Position numbers and translations under genes: made by a program. Positions 53,601-62,193 of a stretch of 64,000 nucleotides of DNA are shown here, piece by piece. The notes below the pieces were generated by a model. That model saw nothing but the letters and a program-made list of their open reading frames with translations, was not told where the DNA came from and did no database searches. Source of the DNA: Pseudomonas brassicacearum (GTDB lineage Bacteria; Pseudomonadota; Gammaproteobacteria; Pseudomonadales; Pseudomonadaceae); the NCBI RefSeq assembly GCF_003732265.1, contig NZ_MOBK01000017.1, positions 1 to 64,000 of the forward strand, read 5' to 3'. Within the stretch, counting starts at the first letter, position 1, and each line of letters begins with the position of its first letter.

Positions 53601-53756
53601 CCACTGGGCCTGACCATCATCGGCGGACTGATCTTCAGCCAGGTGTTGACCCTTTACACCACCCCGGTGGTTTACCTCTATCTCGACAAACTGCGCCATC
53701 GCTTCAATAAATGGCGTGGGGTGCGTACCGATGCTGCTCTGGAAACTCCGCTATGA
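50649..53756 (+). CDS. muxC: RND efflux permease, MdtC/MuxC family
   Basis: 1035 residues, clearly homologous to the preceding permease but diverged throughout (FIKRPVATMLLSLAIMLLGGVSFGLLP; ATGLVVDDAIVVLENISRHIDEG). The paired Asp residues of TM4 are conserved. In MdtBC-type pumps the two permeases form a mixed trimer, with one mainly transporting substrate and the other protons. It overlaps opmB by 4 bases. Confidence 0.94.
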   Translation: MNLSGPFIKRPVATMLLSLAIMLLGGVSFGLLPVSPLPQMDFPVIVVQASLPGASPEVMASTVATPLERSFGTIAGVNTMSSRSSQGSTRVILQFDLDRDINGAAREVQAAINASRNLLPSGMRSMPTYKKVNPSQAPIMVLSLTSDVLEKGQLYDLASTILSQSLSQVQGVGEVQIGGSSLPAVRIELEPQALNQYGVALDDVRNTIANANVRRPKGSVEDGERLWQVQANDQLEKAKDYESLIIHYNGGAALRLKDVAKVSDGVEDRYNSGFFNDDAAVLLVINRQAGANIIETVKEIKAQLPALQAVLPASVKLNLAMDRSPVIKATLHEAEMTLLIAVTLVILVVFLFLGNFRASLIPTLAVPVSLVGTFAVMYLYGFSLNNLSLMALILATGLVVDDAIVVLENISRHIDEGVPPMKAAYLGAQEVGFTLLSMNVSLVAVFLSILFMGGIIESLFREFSITLAASIVVSLVVSLTLTPMLCARWLKPHTPGQENRLQRWSQRANEWMVGKYATSLDWVLRHRRLTLLSLFVTIGVNVALYVVVPKTFLPQQDTGQLIGFVRGDDGLSFNVMQPKMETFRRAVLKDDAVESVAGFIGGTNGTNNAVMIVRLKPIKERSISAQKVIERLRKEMPKVPGAQLMLMADQDLQFGGGREQTSSQYSYILQSGDLGALREWYPKVVAALKALPELTAIDAREGRGARQVTLIVDRDQAKRLGVDMSMVTAVLNNAYSQRQISTIYDSLNQYQVVMEVDPKYAQDPVTLKQVQVITADGARIPLSTIAHYENSLEDDRVSHEGQFASESLSFDMAEGVTVEQGTAAIERAIAKVGLPEDVIAKMAGTADAFAATQKSQPWMILGALVAVYLVLGVLYESYIHPLTILSTLPSAGVGALLSIYALGGEFSLISLLGLFLLIGVVKKNAILMIDLALQLERHQGLAPLESIRSACLQRLRPILMTTLAAILGAVPLLLSRAEGAEMRQPLGLTIIGGLIFSQVLTLYTTPVVYLYLDKLRHRFNKWRGVRTDAALETPL

Positions 53757-55234
53757 CTGACCGTTCGCTTATCAATCTGGCCGTCCCGCTGGCCGCTGCC
53801 CGAGGCTCGCGTCTGCTGAGCCTGGCGTTGTGCGTGGCGATGCTCAGCGCTTGTGCTGTCGGCCCGGACTATCAGCGCCCGCAGGCGGCTGCGCCGGTGC
53901 AATACAAGGAAGCGGCAGGCTGGCGTCAGGCCAGTCCGAGCGACTCCCTGGCCCGCGGTGCCTGGTGGGAGTTGTATGGCGATCAGCAACTCAACGGTCT
54001 GATCGAGCAACTCAACCGCTCCAACCAGACGGTGGCCCAGTCCGAGGCCCAATACCGTCAGGCCCAGGCCTTGGTGCGCAGTGCGCGCGGGGCGTTTTTT
54101 CCGACAGTGGATTTGACCGTCGGCAAAAACCGCTCCAGCCAGGGCACAGGCAGCAGTAATTCGAGCCTGACCAGTTCCTCCAGCGGTATTCGTGACACCT
54201 ACACGGCCCAGGCCGGAGTCAGTTGGGAAGCGGACGTGTGGGGCAAACTGCGCCGAGGCCTGGAAGCCGATACCGCCAATGCCCAGGCAAGCTTTGCCGA
54301 TCTGGCCGCGATGCGCCTGAGTCAGCAGTCCGAGCTGGTGCAAAACTACCTGCAATTGCGGGTGATCGACGAACAGAAGCGCTTGCTGGAAGCCACGGTG
54401 GAGGCCTATCAGCGTTCGCTGACCATGACTGAAAACCAATACCGCGCCGGCGTTTCCGGCCGGGACGCGGTGGCGCAGGCGCAGACCCAACTCAAAAGCA
54501 CCCAGGCCGACATGGTTGACCTGATCTGGCAGCGTGCCCAGTTCGAGAACGCCATTGCCGTGTTGATCGGGCTGCCTCCCGCCGAGTTCAGCCTGGCGGA
54601 AACCACCACCATCCCGACCTTGCCAGAGGTGCCGGTGGGTCTGCCTTCGCAATTGCTGGAACGCCGTCCGGACATTGCTTCTGCCGAGCGCTCGGTGATG
54701 GCCGCCAACGCCAATATCGGCGTGGCCAAGGCCGCGTATTACCCGGATTTCACCTTGAGCCTGAACGGCGGTTATAGCAGCAGCACCTATTCCAACTGGA
54801 TCAGCGTGCCCAACCGTTTCTGGTCGGTCGGGCCGCAACTGGCGATGACCTTGTTTGACGGTGGCCAGCGCTCGGCAGAAGTCGATCGCAGTGAAGCGGC
54901 GTATGACGAGACCGTGGCCAAGTACCGCCAGACCGTGCTCGACGGTTTCCGCGAAGTGGAAAACTACCTGGTGCAGCTCAAGGTGCTGGAGCAGGAAGCC
55001 GGCGTGCGCCAGGAGGCACTGGAGGCCGCGCGTATCTCGTTGCGCCTGACCCAGAATCAGTACAAGGCCGGTTTGATTGCTTATCTGGATGTGGTGGTGG
55101 TTCAGGCCACGGCGTTGAACAACGAACGCAGCGTGCTGGATCTGTTGCAGAGCCGGTTGATTGCCAGTGTGCAATTGATCGCCGCGCTGGGCGGCGGTTG
55201 GGACGGCGCGTTGCAGGTCAGCGAAAACAAATAA
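53753..55234 (+). CDS. opmB: Outer membrane efflux channel, OpmB/NodT family lipoprotein
   Basis: 493 residues from ATG 53753, which overlaps the muxC stop. The signal ends in the lipobox LSACAVGPDYQRP, the hallmark of the NodT/OprM-type channels. Repeated alpha-barrel segments (AQSEAQYRQAQALVRSARGAFFP; VAQAQTQLKSTQADMVDL) and the beta strands of the barrel follow. It completes the MuxABC pump across the outer membrane. The upstream Met at 53711 falls inside muxC and would remove the signal. Confidence 0.94.
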   Translation: MTDRSLINLAVPLAAARGSRLLSLALCVAMLSACAVGPDYQRPQAAAPVQYKEAAGWRQASPSDSLARGAWWELYGDQQLNGLIEQLNRSNQTVAQSEAQYRQAQALVRSARGAFFPTVDLTVGKNRSSQGTGSSNSSLTSSSSGIRDTYTAQAGVSWEADVWGKLRRGLEADTANAQASFADLAAMRLSQQSELVQNYLQLRVIDEQKRLLEATVEAYQRSLTMTENQYRAGVSGRDAVAQAQTQLKSTQADMVDLIWQRAQFENAIAVLIGLPPAEFSLAETTTIPTLPEVPVGLPSQLLERRPDIASAERSVMAANANIGVAKAAYYPDFTLSLNGGYSSSTYSNWISVPNRFWSVGPQLAMTLFDGGQRSAEVDRSEAAYDETVAKYRQTVLDGFREVENYLVQLKVLEQEAGVRQEALEAARISLRLTQNQYKAGLIAYLDVVVVQATALNNERSVLDLLQSRLIASVQLIAALGGGWDGALQVSENK

Positions 55235-55244
55235 CACCATCCTT

Positions 55245-55380
55245 TGTGGCGAGGGGGCCTGTCGGAACGCCGCACCGCCCCGTTGGGCTGCGAAGCGGCC
55301 CCCAAGATTCTTCAATTCAATCGAGCCGGCAGTATTTACGAGTGCTTCGCGCCCGAACGGGGGCAAGCCCCCTCGCCACA
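55245..55380. repeat. REP-type hairpin, GTGGCGAGGGGG family, left arm diverged
   Basis: The left arm reads TGTGGCGAGGGGGCCTGTCG where other copies have GGCTTGCC; the right arm GGGGGCAAGCCCCCTCGCCA is standard. It fills most of the 323-bp gap after opmB. The rest of the gap (55381-55557) shows no gene and only weak promoter-like AT-rich sequence around 55450. Confidence 0.82.
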
Positions 55381-55557
55381 GTTGTTTGTCGTTTGGGGAG
55401 GTTGCACAGGCTTCTTTCCTGACATCAAACAAGCGTTTCATCGGGTTGATGGCCAATTGCTTATTTTGTCAGTGCGTTCTTTGCCGCAATCAGTACAATC
55501 GCCCGCATTTGCCCCCCGAGTAAGAACGCTCTACGGCGGGCGCTCGCGAGAAGTCCC

Positions 55558-57639
55558 ATGCTGATCGGTAGCTATTCACCCACCCTGGTTATCATTTCGC
55601 TCTGTGTGGCGATTCTCGCGTCCTATACCGCGCTCGACCTGACCGGACGGATCGCCACGGCCAAAGGCCGGGCCGTGCATTTCTGGACGGCGGGCGGTGC
55701 CTTTGCCATGGGCATTGGCGTGTGGTCGATGCACTTCATCGGCATGCTCGCGTTCAATTTGCCGATTGACCTGGGCTACGACCTCACGATCACCTTCCTG
55801 TCGCTGCTGACCGCCATCCTCTCTTGCGGCTTTGCCCTGTGGCTTGTCAGTCAGCCGAAGTTGCCGGCCTGGCAACTGGCGTTTGGCGCGCTGGTGATGG
55901 GCGCCGGGATCAGTGCGATGCACTACACCGGCATGGCCGCCATGCGCATGCAACCGGGCATCGATTACGATCCGACGCTGTTTGGCACCTCGCTGCTGAT
56001 CGCCGTTGGTGCTTCGGGCGCAGCCCTCTGGATCGCCTTCCGTCTGCGCCAGCACACGCCGTATGTCGGGCTGATTCGCGGTGGTGCGGCGGTGATCATG
56101 GGCATCGCCATTGTCGGCATGCACTACACCGGCATGGCGGCAGCGCGTTTCCCGGACGGCAGTTTCTGTGGGGCGGCCGTCAGCGGCTTGAATGGCAAGG
56201 GCCTGGATAATCTGGTGCTGATCACCACGCTGGCGGTGCTGAGCATCGCCTTGCTGACATCGGTGCTGGATGCACGTCTGGAAGCGCGGACTGCGGACCT
56301 CGCTCGCTCACTGACCGAGGCCAACCGCGAACTGACGCAACTGGCCTTGCACGACCCCCTGACCGGTTTGCCCAATCGCGTATTGCTGGCCGATCGCATC
56401 GAACAGGCGATGTCCAAGGTCAAGGAGCAGGGCGGCTGTTTTGCGCTGATGTTCATCGATCTGGACGGTTTCAAACCGGTCAATGACGCCTTTGGCCACC
56501 ACATGGGCGATCAGTTGTTGCGCGAAGTCGGCCTGCGGCTACGTGAAGATTTGCGCAGTCAGGACACATTGGCGCGTATCGGTGGTGATGAATTTGTGCT
56601 GCTGGTGCGGCTTGCCGAGCCGGATGATGCGTTGAGCCTGGCGGCGCGCCAGGTCGGTTTGATTGCTCGCTCGTTCCGGGTGGCTGAGCATGACTTGCAG
56701 ATTTCCGCCAGCGTCGGCATCGCGCTGTACCCAGGCAATGGACAGACCGCCCAAGACCTCCTGATGAACGCTGACGCCGCGATGTATCACGCCAAGGGTG
56801 CCGGCAAAAACGGCTACAGCTTCTTCGACGCCTCGATGAACAGCAACGCGCGCAAGCAGTTGCAACTGCTCCAGGACCTGCGCACTGCGCTTGAACAGAA
56901 ACAGTTCAGCCTCTATTACCAGCCCAAGTTCGACGCGATCAATGGCCGGCCGGTGGGCGCCGAAGCGCTGCTGCGGTGGGAGCATCCGACGCGTGGCATG
57001 ATTCTGCCGGACACGTTTATCGACCTGGCGGAAAAAACCGGGCTGATCATTCCGATCGGCGAATGGGTGCTCAACGAAGCCTGCCGCCAGATGCGCGAAT
57101 GGTATGTGCAGGGCTATACCGACTGGCGGATCGCGGTGAACCTCTCGGCGTTGCAGTTCTGCCATGCCGGGCTGGTTCAAAGCGTGGCCAAGGCCCTGAG
57201 CGCCCATCAGCTGCCGGCCAATAGCCTGACCCTGGAAATCACCGAAACCACCGCCATGAGCGATGCCGATGCGAGCATGACGGTGTTGCAGGAACTCTCG
57301 GCCATGGGCGTCGACCTGTCCATCGATGACTTCGGGACGGGCTATTCGAGCCTGATGTACCTCAAGCGCCTTCCGGCCAACGAGTTGAAGATCGACCGCG
57401 GTTTCGTCCGCGACCTGGAACACGACAGCGACGACGCCGCCATTGTCTCGGCGATCGTCGCACTCGGTCAGGCGCTGGGCTTGCGAATCGTTGCTGAAGG
57501 GGTCGAAACCGGCGTGCAGCAAGACTTCCTGACCAAGCTGGGGTGTGATTCGTTGCAGGGTTATCTGCTGGGACACCCGTTGCCGGCGGACCGCTTCATG
57601 GTCGACATCCTGCGCGCAGAGCAATTGATCACGGCTTGA
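55558..57639 (+). CDS. MHYT-GGDEF-EAL membrane protein (cyclic di-GMP turnover)
   Basis: 693 residues. The first 235 form seven membrane helices with three MHYT motifs (MHFIGMLAF, MHYTGMAAM, MHYTGMAAA), a proposed gas or copper sensor. The GGDEF domain has the intact active motif ARIGGDEFVLL and follows TGLPNRVLLADRIEQ. The EAL domain (about 440-680) has GAEALLRWEHP, EITETTAMSD and DDFGTGYSSLMYLKRLP, so both cyclase and phosphodiesterase sites look intact. The net activity cannot be told from sequence. It is similar to the YkoW/MucR type of P. aeruginosa, where MucR links to alginate. Confidence 0.93.
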   Translation: MLIGSYSPTLVIISLCVAILASYTALDLTGRIATAKGRAVHFWTAGGAFAMGIGVWSMHFIGMLAFNLPIDLGYDLTITFLSLLTAILSCGFALWLVSQPKLPAWQLAFGALVMGAGISAMHYTGMAAMRMQPGIDYDPTLFGTSLLIAVGASGAALWIAFRLRQHTPYVGLIRGGAAVIMGIAIVGMHYTGMAAARFPDGSFCGAAVSGLNGKGLDNLVLITTLAVLSIALLTSVLDARLEARTADLARSLTEANRELTQLALHDPLTGLPNRVLLADRIEQAMSKVKEQGGCFALMFIDLDGFKPVNDAFGHHMGDQLLREVGLRLREDLRSQDTLARIGGDEFVLLVRLAEPDDALSLAARQVGLIARSFRVAEHDLQISASVGIALYPGNGQTAQDLLMNADAAMYHAKGAGKNGYSFFDASMNSNARKQLQLLQDLRTALEQKQFSLYYQPKFDAINGRPVGAEALLRWEHPTRGMILPDTFIDLAEKTGLIIPIGEWVLNEACRQMREWYVQGYTDWRIAVNLSALQFCHAGLVQSVAKALSAHQLPANSLTLEITETTAMSDADASMTVLQELSAMGVDLSIDDFGTGYSSLMYLKRLPANELKIDRGFVRDLEHDSDDAAIVSAIVALGQALGLRIVAEGVETGVQQDFLTKLGCDSLQGYLLGHPLPADRFMVDILRAEQLITA

Positions 57640-57755
57640 AATGTTCACGGGTGTGGAATCGGTAGTCGTATCTGTTGACGTGAGCCCATGCAAAAGCCGG
57701 CAATGGCGGTTATTCTTGACCCCGACTGCTTACGTTGGATTGGGGGAACGCTTAC

Positions 57756-58502
57756 ATGGACAAAGTCATCGTCATCACCGGGGGCGGTCGCGGCATTGGT
57801 GCCGCCACCGCTTTGCTGGCCGCCGAACAGGGCTATCGGATCTGTATCAACTACCAGTCTGACGAGTCCGCCGCGCAAAGTGTGCTGGAGCAAGTCCGCG
57901 CACTGGGCGCCCAAGCCATTGCGGTGCGCGCCGATGTCAGCATCGAAGATGAAGTGATCGCCATGTTCCGCCGCGTGGACACCGAACTGGGCCGGGTCAC
58001 GGCCTTGGTGAACAACGCCGGTACCGTCGGGCACAAGTCTCGGGTCGACGAAATGTCCGAGTTCCGCATTCTCAAAATTCTCAAGACCAACGTCCTGGCG
58101 CCGATCCTCTGCGCCAAGCACGCGATTTTGCGCATGTCGCCCAAACACGGCGGGCAGGGTGGCAGCATCGTCAACGTATCGTCGGTGGCCTCGCGTTTGG
58201 GCTCGCCCAACGAGTACGTGGATTACGCCGCCTCAAAAGGTGCGCTGGACAGCTTCACCATTGGTTTGTCCAAGGAAGTGGCGGGTGAGGGCATTCGCGT
58301 CAACGCCGTGCGGCCGGGGTTCATCTTCACCGACTTCCATGCGCTGAGCGGCGATCCGGACCGGGTCAGCAAACTTGAGTCTGCGATTCCGATGGCTCGC
58401 GGTGGCAGGCCGGATGAAGTGGCGGAGGCGATTGTGTGGTTGCTTTCCGACAAGGCTTCTTATGCGACCGGGACTTTTGTTGATCTTGGCGGTGGCCGTT
58501 AA
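57756..58502 (+). CDS. Short-chain dehydrogenase/reductase
   Basis: 248 residues from ATG 57756 (TGGGGGAACGCTTAC upstream). Motifs: TGGGRGIGAATA (cofactor loop), NNAGTVG, catalytic Ser in NVSSVAS, YVDYAASKGALD (Tyr and Lys) and a C-terminal VDLGGGR. It is a 'classical' SDR; the residues after the Gly motif (INYQSDES) favour NADP. The substrate is unknown. Confidence 0.92.
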   Translation: MDKVIVITGGGRGIGAATALLAAEQGYRICINYQSDESAAQSVLEQVRALGAQAIAVRADVSIEDEVIAMFRRVDTELGRVTALVNNAGTVGHKSRVDEMSEFRILKILKTNVLAPILCAKHAILRMSPKHGGQGGSIVNVSSVASRLGSPNEYVDYAASKGALDSFTIGLSKEVAGEGIRVNAVRPGFIFTDFHALSGDPDRVSKLESAIPMARGGRPDEVAEAIVWLLSDKASYATGTFVDLGGGR

Positions 58503-58531
58503 TCCCTGAGATTTGTATTGATTGCACTGGC

Positions 58532-58612
58532 CTCTTCGCGAGCAAGCCCGCTCCCACATTTGATTTGTGAACGACACAAAATTAATGTGGGAGCGGGCTT
58601 GCTCGCGAAGGC
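58532..58612. repeat. REP doublet
   Basis: Inverted arms CTTCGCGAGCAAGCCCGCTC and GAGCGGGCTTGCTCGCGAAG with a 38-base spacer, between convergent SDR and MocR genes. Confidence 0.88.
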
Positions 58613-58636
58613 ATAAGTCGAAACGCCACAATATTT

Positions 58637-60046
58637 TCAGAACGACCGCACAATCCGCCCCAACGTCTCCATCGCCTTCTCCGAGTCCTCGGTCCATGGG
58701 CTGCCATAATTCAGCCGAATGCAATTGCGAAACCGTTGCGTCGGCGAAAAGATCGGCCCCGGCGCGATGCTGATGCCTTGCGCCAACGCCATCTGGAACA
58801 ACTTCAAAGAATCCATCTGCGGCGGCAGTTCCAGCCACAGAAAGTAGCCGCCGGCCGGCTGGCTGACCCGCGTCTGTGCCGGGAAGTAGCGGGCGATGGC
58901 GGCGAGCATGGCGCTTTGCTGTTCTTCCAGCGCATAACGCAATTTACGCAAATGCCGGTCGTAACCGCCGTGTTGCAGGTAATCGGCGATGGCCGCCTGA
59001 GCCGGCATCGAGGCGCAGAGTGAGGTCATAAGTTTCAATCTTTCGATTTTCTGCGCATAACGCCCGGCCGCGACCCAACCGATGCGGTAGCCGGGGGCCA
59101 GGCTTTTGGCGAACGAGCCGCAGTGCATCACCAACCCTTCGGTATCAAACGCCTTGGCCGGTTTCGGCGCCTGTTGCCCGTAATACAGCTCGGCGTAGAC
59201 GTCGTCTTCGATCAGCGGCACCTGATGGCGGCGCAGCAATTCCACCAATTCCTGCTTTTTCGCCTCGGGCATGGTCGCGCCCATCGGGTTCTGGAAACTG
59301 GTCATGCACCAGCAAACCTTGATTGGATGACGCTCCAGCGTCTGCGCCAGTACCCCAAGGTCGATGCCGTCCCGCGGATGCACCGGGATTTCCACGGCCT
59401 TGAGTTTCAGCCGTTCGAGTATTTGCAGGCAGGCGTAGAACGCGGGCGCTTCAATGGCTACAAGGTCGCCGGGTTCCGTGACCGCTTGCAGGCACAGGTT
59501 CAAGGCTTCGAGGGCGCCGTTGGTGATCAGCAGCTCTTCCATCGGCAGCATCAGCCCGCCGACCATGTAGCGCAGGGCAATTTGCCGACGCAATTGCGGG
59601 TTGCCCGGCGACATGTCGGTGACGACCATGCGCGGGTCCATCTCCCGGGAGGCGCTGGCCAGCGAGCGCGACAGGCGCTGCAACGGGAACAGGGTCGGGC
59701 TGGGGAAGGCTGAGCCGAACGGAACGGTGTTTGGGTCCTTGATCGAGTCGAGCACCGAGAACACCAGTTCGCTGACGTCGACTTCGGTGGATTCGTTGAC
59801 CTGGCTGCTGATCACCGGCTCCGAAAACGGGCTCGGTGCGTGGACGTTGACGAAGTAGCCGGAACGCGGCCGGGCGCGGATCAGGCCACGGCGTTCGAGC
59901 AGGTAGTAAGCCTGGAATACCGTGGACGGGCTCACCCCGTAGGTCTGGCTGGCGTAGCGCACCGACGGCACGCGCTGGCCGGGGCCGAGGACGCCGGAGC
60001 GGATCAGTTCAGCGATGTCGTCGGCGAATTTTTCGTAGCGTTTCAT
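58637..60046 (-). CDS. MocR-type regulator, MpaR-like (PA4132 homologue)
   Basis: 469 residues from ATG 60046, with GCGGGATGCTG just upstream; a further upstream ATG is possible. GntR-type HTH (FADDIAELIRSGVLGPGQRVPSVRYASQTYGVSPSTVFQAYYLLERRGLI) then an aminotransferase-like domain with LITNGALEALNLCL, IEAPAFYACL, LIEDDVYAELYYG and HCGSFAKSLAPGYRIGW (PLP lysine in SFAK). It lies downstream of ccoG on the same strand, as PA4132 lies next to PA4131. In P. aeruginosa this regulator is reported, from memory, to drive the PA4129-PA4134 cluster during cyanide production. Candidate sites occur upstream of ccoN4, ccoG and the reductase. Confidence 0.85.
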   Translation of the reverse strand: MKRYEKFADDIAELIRSGVLGPGQRVPSVRYASQTYGVSPSTVFQAYYLLERRGLIRARPRSGYFVNVHAPSPFSEPVISSQVNESTEVDVSELVFSVLDSIKDPNTVPFGSAFPSPTLFPLQRLSRSLASASREMDPRMVVTDMSPGNPQLRRQIALRYMVGGLMLPMEELLITNGALEALNLCLQAVTEPGDLVAIEAPAFYACLQILERLKLKAVEIPVHPRDGIDLGVLAQTLERHPIKVCWCMTSFQNPMGATMPEAKKQELVELLRRHQVPLIEDDVYAELYYGQQAPKPAKAFDTEGLVMHCGSFAKSLAPGYRIGWVAAGRYAQKIERLKLMTSLCASMPAQAAIADYLQHGGYDRHLRKLRYALEEQQSAMLAAIARYFPAQTRVSQPAGGYFLWLELPPQMDSLKLFQMALAQGISIAPGPIFSPTQRFRNCIRLNYGSPWTEDSEKAMETLGRIVRSF

Positions 60047-60080
60047 CAGCATCCCGCAATCGAATGAGTTCAATCAGCTG

Positions 60081-60193
60081 TTGTGGCGAGGGAGCTTGCT
60101 CCCGCTGGGGTGCGCAGCGCCCCCAAAATTTTACGACTGCTGCGCAGCCGAGCGGGGGCAAGCCCCCTCGCCACAACAGCTCCCTCGCCACAG
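60081..60193. repeat. REP-type hairpin, GTGGCGAGGGAGCTTGCTCCC variant
   Basis: The left arm TGTGGCGAGGGAGCTTGCTC differs from the usual GGGGGCTTGCCCCC; the right arm GGGGGCAAGCCCCCTCGCCA is standard and is followed by a second short copy (CTCCCTCGCCACAG). It lies between ccoG (stop 60213) and the mocR start. Confidence 0.82.
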
Positions 60194-60212
60194 GGCACCG
60201 CAGTCTAAGGGA

Positions 60213-61643
60213 TCAACGGTTCATCGGCGCAACAAACCGGCTCTTGGCTTCGCTATAAATGCCCGGCTCATCGCTGTCTTCAATCTTGAAGATGATCGCC
60301 TGCGAGCTGCTGCTCGGCCGTTCGGTAGTCATCGCCACCGACACCGGCACATCGACAATCTCGCCGGGCGCCAGGCTCAGTTGCGTCTTGCCTTGCAACT
60401 GGAAGCCATCGCCCTCCACCAGACTCAAACGATAGTCCTGGCGCAGCTGGGTTTTATTGATGACCTTGAGGCTGTAGATGTTTTCGATCTGCCCCTGACT
60501 GTTTTCACGGAACAGCCCACGGTCCTTGCTCACGTCCAGCGACACCATCGGCCGTTCCACCAGCGCAAGGGCGAGGGCGCCGATCATCACCAACAGCACC
60601 GCCGTGTAACCGATCAGACGTGGCCGCAGCAGGTGCGTCTTGCCCCCCTGCAATTCATGCTCCGAGGTGTAGCTGATCAGCCCACGGGCATAACCCATTT
60701 TGTCCATGATCGAGTCGCAGGCGTCGATGCACGCGGCACACCCGATGCACTCCATCTGCAAGCCATCACGGATGTCGATACCGGTCGGGCAAACCTGCAC
60801 GCACAGCTGACAGTCGATGCAATCACCCAGGCCAGCCTCGGCCGGTTTCACTTCACGCTTGCGCGGGCCACGGTTTTCGCCACGGGCAGCGTCATAGGAA
60901 ATGGTCAGGGTGTCTTTGTCGAACATCACGCTCTGGAACCGCGCATACGGGCACATGTGCATGCACACCGCTTCGCGCAGCCAGCCGGCGTTGATGTACG
61001 TGGCGCCGGTGAAGAACAGCACCCAGAACAGGCTGACACCGCCCATGTGCCAGGTCAGCAGTTCTTCGGCCAGCGGCCGGATCGGGGTGAAATAGCCGAC
61101 GAAGGTCAGCCCGGTGAGCAAGCTGATCGCCAGCCAAAGCGTGTGCTTGGCGGAGCGGCGCAGCAGTTTGTTCAAGCCCCACGGCGCAGCTTGCAGCTTG
61201 ATGCGCTGGTTGCGCTCGCCTTCGGTGATTTTCTCGCACCACATGAAGATCCAGGTCCAGGAGCTCTGCGGGCAGGTGTAACCGCACCAGACCCGACCGG
61301 CGAACACGGTGATCGCAAACAGGCCGAACGCAGCGATGATCAACAGCGCCGAGAGCAGGATGAAATCCTGCGGCCAGAAGGTCGCGCCAAAAATGTGGAA
61401 TTTGCTTTCGGAAAGGTCCCAGAGCACCGCCTGGCGGTCGCCCCAGTTCAGCCACACCGTGCCGAAGAACAGCAGAAACAGAAATCCCGCACCGCTCAAG
61501 CGCAAAGTGCGGAACAGACCGGTGAAGCTGCGGGTGTGGATCAGGTTGTCGCTGGACTTGGCCTTCATCTTTGGACGCGAAGGCTCAAACGTCTGTACCG
61601 CAGGGGTGCTTTCAACTAATCGGACGGGGATTCTATCGCTCAT
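60213..61643 (-). CDS. ccoG: CcoG-type cbb3 oxidase maturation protein (4Fe-4S ferredoxin)
   Basis: 476 residues from ATG 61643. Five to six membrane helices surround TCPQSSWTW and FCPYARFQ-like MCPYARFQSVM. A double 4Fe-4S ferredoxin segment follows (CIDCQLCVQVCPTGIDIRDGLQMECIGCAACIDACD). The C-terminus is a periplasmic Ig-like domain. CcoG proteins reduce Cu(II) for the CuB centre of cbb3 oxidases. This copy lies apart from the main cco operon and shares a promoter element with ccoN4, as expected for PA4131-like proteins. Confidence 0.94.
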   Translation of the reverse strand: MSDRIPVRLVESTPAVQTFEPSRPKMKAKSSDNLIHTRSFTGLFRTLRLSGAGFLFLLFFGTVWLNWGDRQAVLWDLSESKFHIFGATFWPQDFILLSALLIIAAFGLFAITVFAGRVWCGYTCPQSSWTWIFMWCEKITEGERNQRIKLQAAPWGLNKLLRRSAKHTLWLAISLLTGLTFVGYFTPIRPLAEELLTWHMGGVSLFWVLFFTGATYINAGWLREAVCMHMCPYARFQSVMFDKDTLTISYDAARGENRGPRKREVKPAEAGLGDCIDCQLCVQVCPTGIDIRDGLQMECIGCAACIDACDSIMDKMGYARGLISYTSEHELQGGKTHLLRPRLIGYTAVLLVMIGALALALVERPMVSLDVSKDRGLFRENSQGQIENIYSLKVINKTQLRQDYRLSLVEGDGFQLQGKTQLSLAPGEIVDVPVSVAMTTERPSSSSQAIIFKIEDSDEPGIYSEAKSRFVAPMNR

Positions 61644-61703
61644 GGTCTGTCGCTCATCAGCCTCCATCAGGCCAGCGCACTATGAGCGTCGATCTGTTTG
61701 CAT

Positions 61704-61740
61704 AACAGACTCAGGTATTGCAATAAAAAGCGGATCAGAT
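61704..61740 (-). promoter_or_regulatory. Composite element upstream of ccoG, same as at ccoN4
   Basis: Coding strand: ATCTGATCCGC, 14 bases, CCTGAGTCTGTT, ending 61 bases before the ccoG start (57 at ccoN4). The 23 block positions are identical to those of the ccoN4 copy and the spacer length is the same, while the 14-base spacers differ, so this is not a simple duplicated segment. The second block is part of a 17-bp dyad TCTGTT-TGCAT-AACAGA. Confidence 0.6.
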
Positions 61741-61755
61741 GAGCGCCGATCCGCC
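61722..61755 (-). terminator. Terminator of the DUF3203 gene
   Basis: Reading the minus strand: GCGGATC, an 11-base loop, GATCCGC, then TTTTTATT. It lies 84 bases after the DUF3203 stop. It shares the ATCTGATCCGC block with the ccoG promoter element, so either function, or both, may explain that block here. Confidence 0.65.
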
Positions 61756-61838
61756 TTGTGCGACAAGTTGAAGCACCTGTCCTGGCAGGACGCAGGCGCC
61801 TATCCCAAGCCTGCGCCGGGGTTGTTGATCGGCGTCAG

Positions 61839-62072
61839 TCAAATCACCGAATCACTGTCCGCGGCCTTCAAATGCCGACGACCATCTACCGCGCCTGCTA
61901 CGGTCAATGCATCGGCTTCTGCTTCAGTGATGTAGATATGCTGGCCGTTGATATCCACCGCTGACATGGCTTTTTCCGAGTCGGTGATAATCGTGACGTC
62001 GGGACACAGGCGAATTTCTTCGCCGTTCTCAGTGATGAAAAAGCAGGTCTGGTTTTCGATGCGCACAGTCAT
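61839..62072 (-). CDS. DUF3203 small protein
   Basis: 77 residues starting MTVRIENQTCFFITENGEEIRLC, with VDINGQHIYITEAEADALTVAGAVDGRRHLK in the second half, matching the short DUF3203 proteins of pseudomonads. AAAAAAGGACACCACC precedes the ATG. The fold is probably all-beta; the function is unknown. Confidence 0.86.
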   Translation of the reverse strand: MTVRIENQTCFFITENGEEIRLCPDVTIITDSEKAMSAVDINGQHIYITEAEADALTVAGAVDGRRHLKAADSDSVI

Positions 62073-62193
62073 GGTGGTGTCCTTTTTTCTGCGGGTTCTT
62101 AAAACTTAGGGCGCATTTGCCGGCCATCGTTCGGTGCAACCGATTAATGGTCGGCGCGGTCCATCTTCTAACAACCCGCACAAGGACCACAGC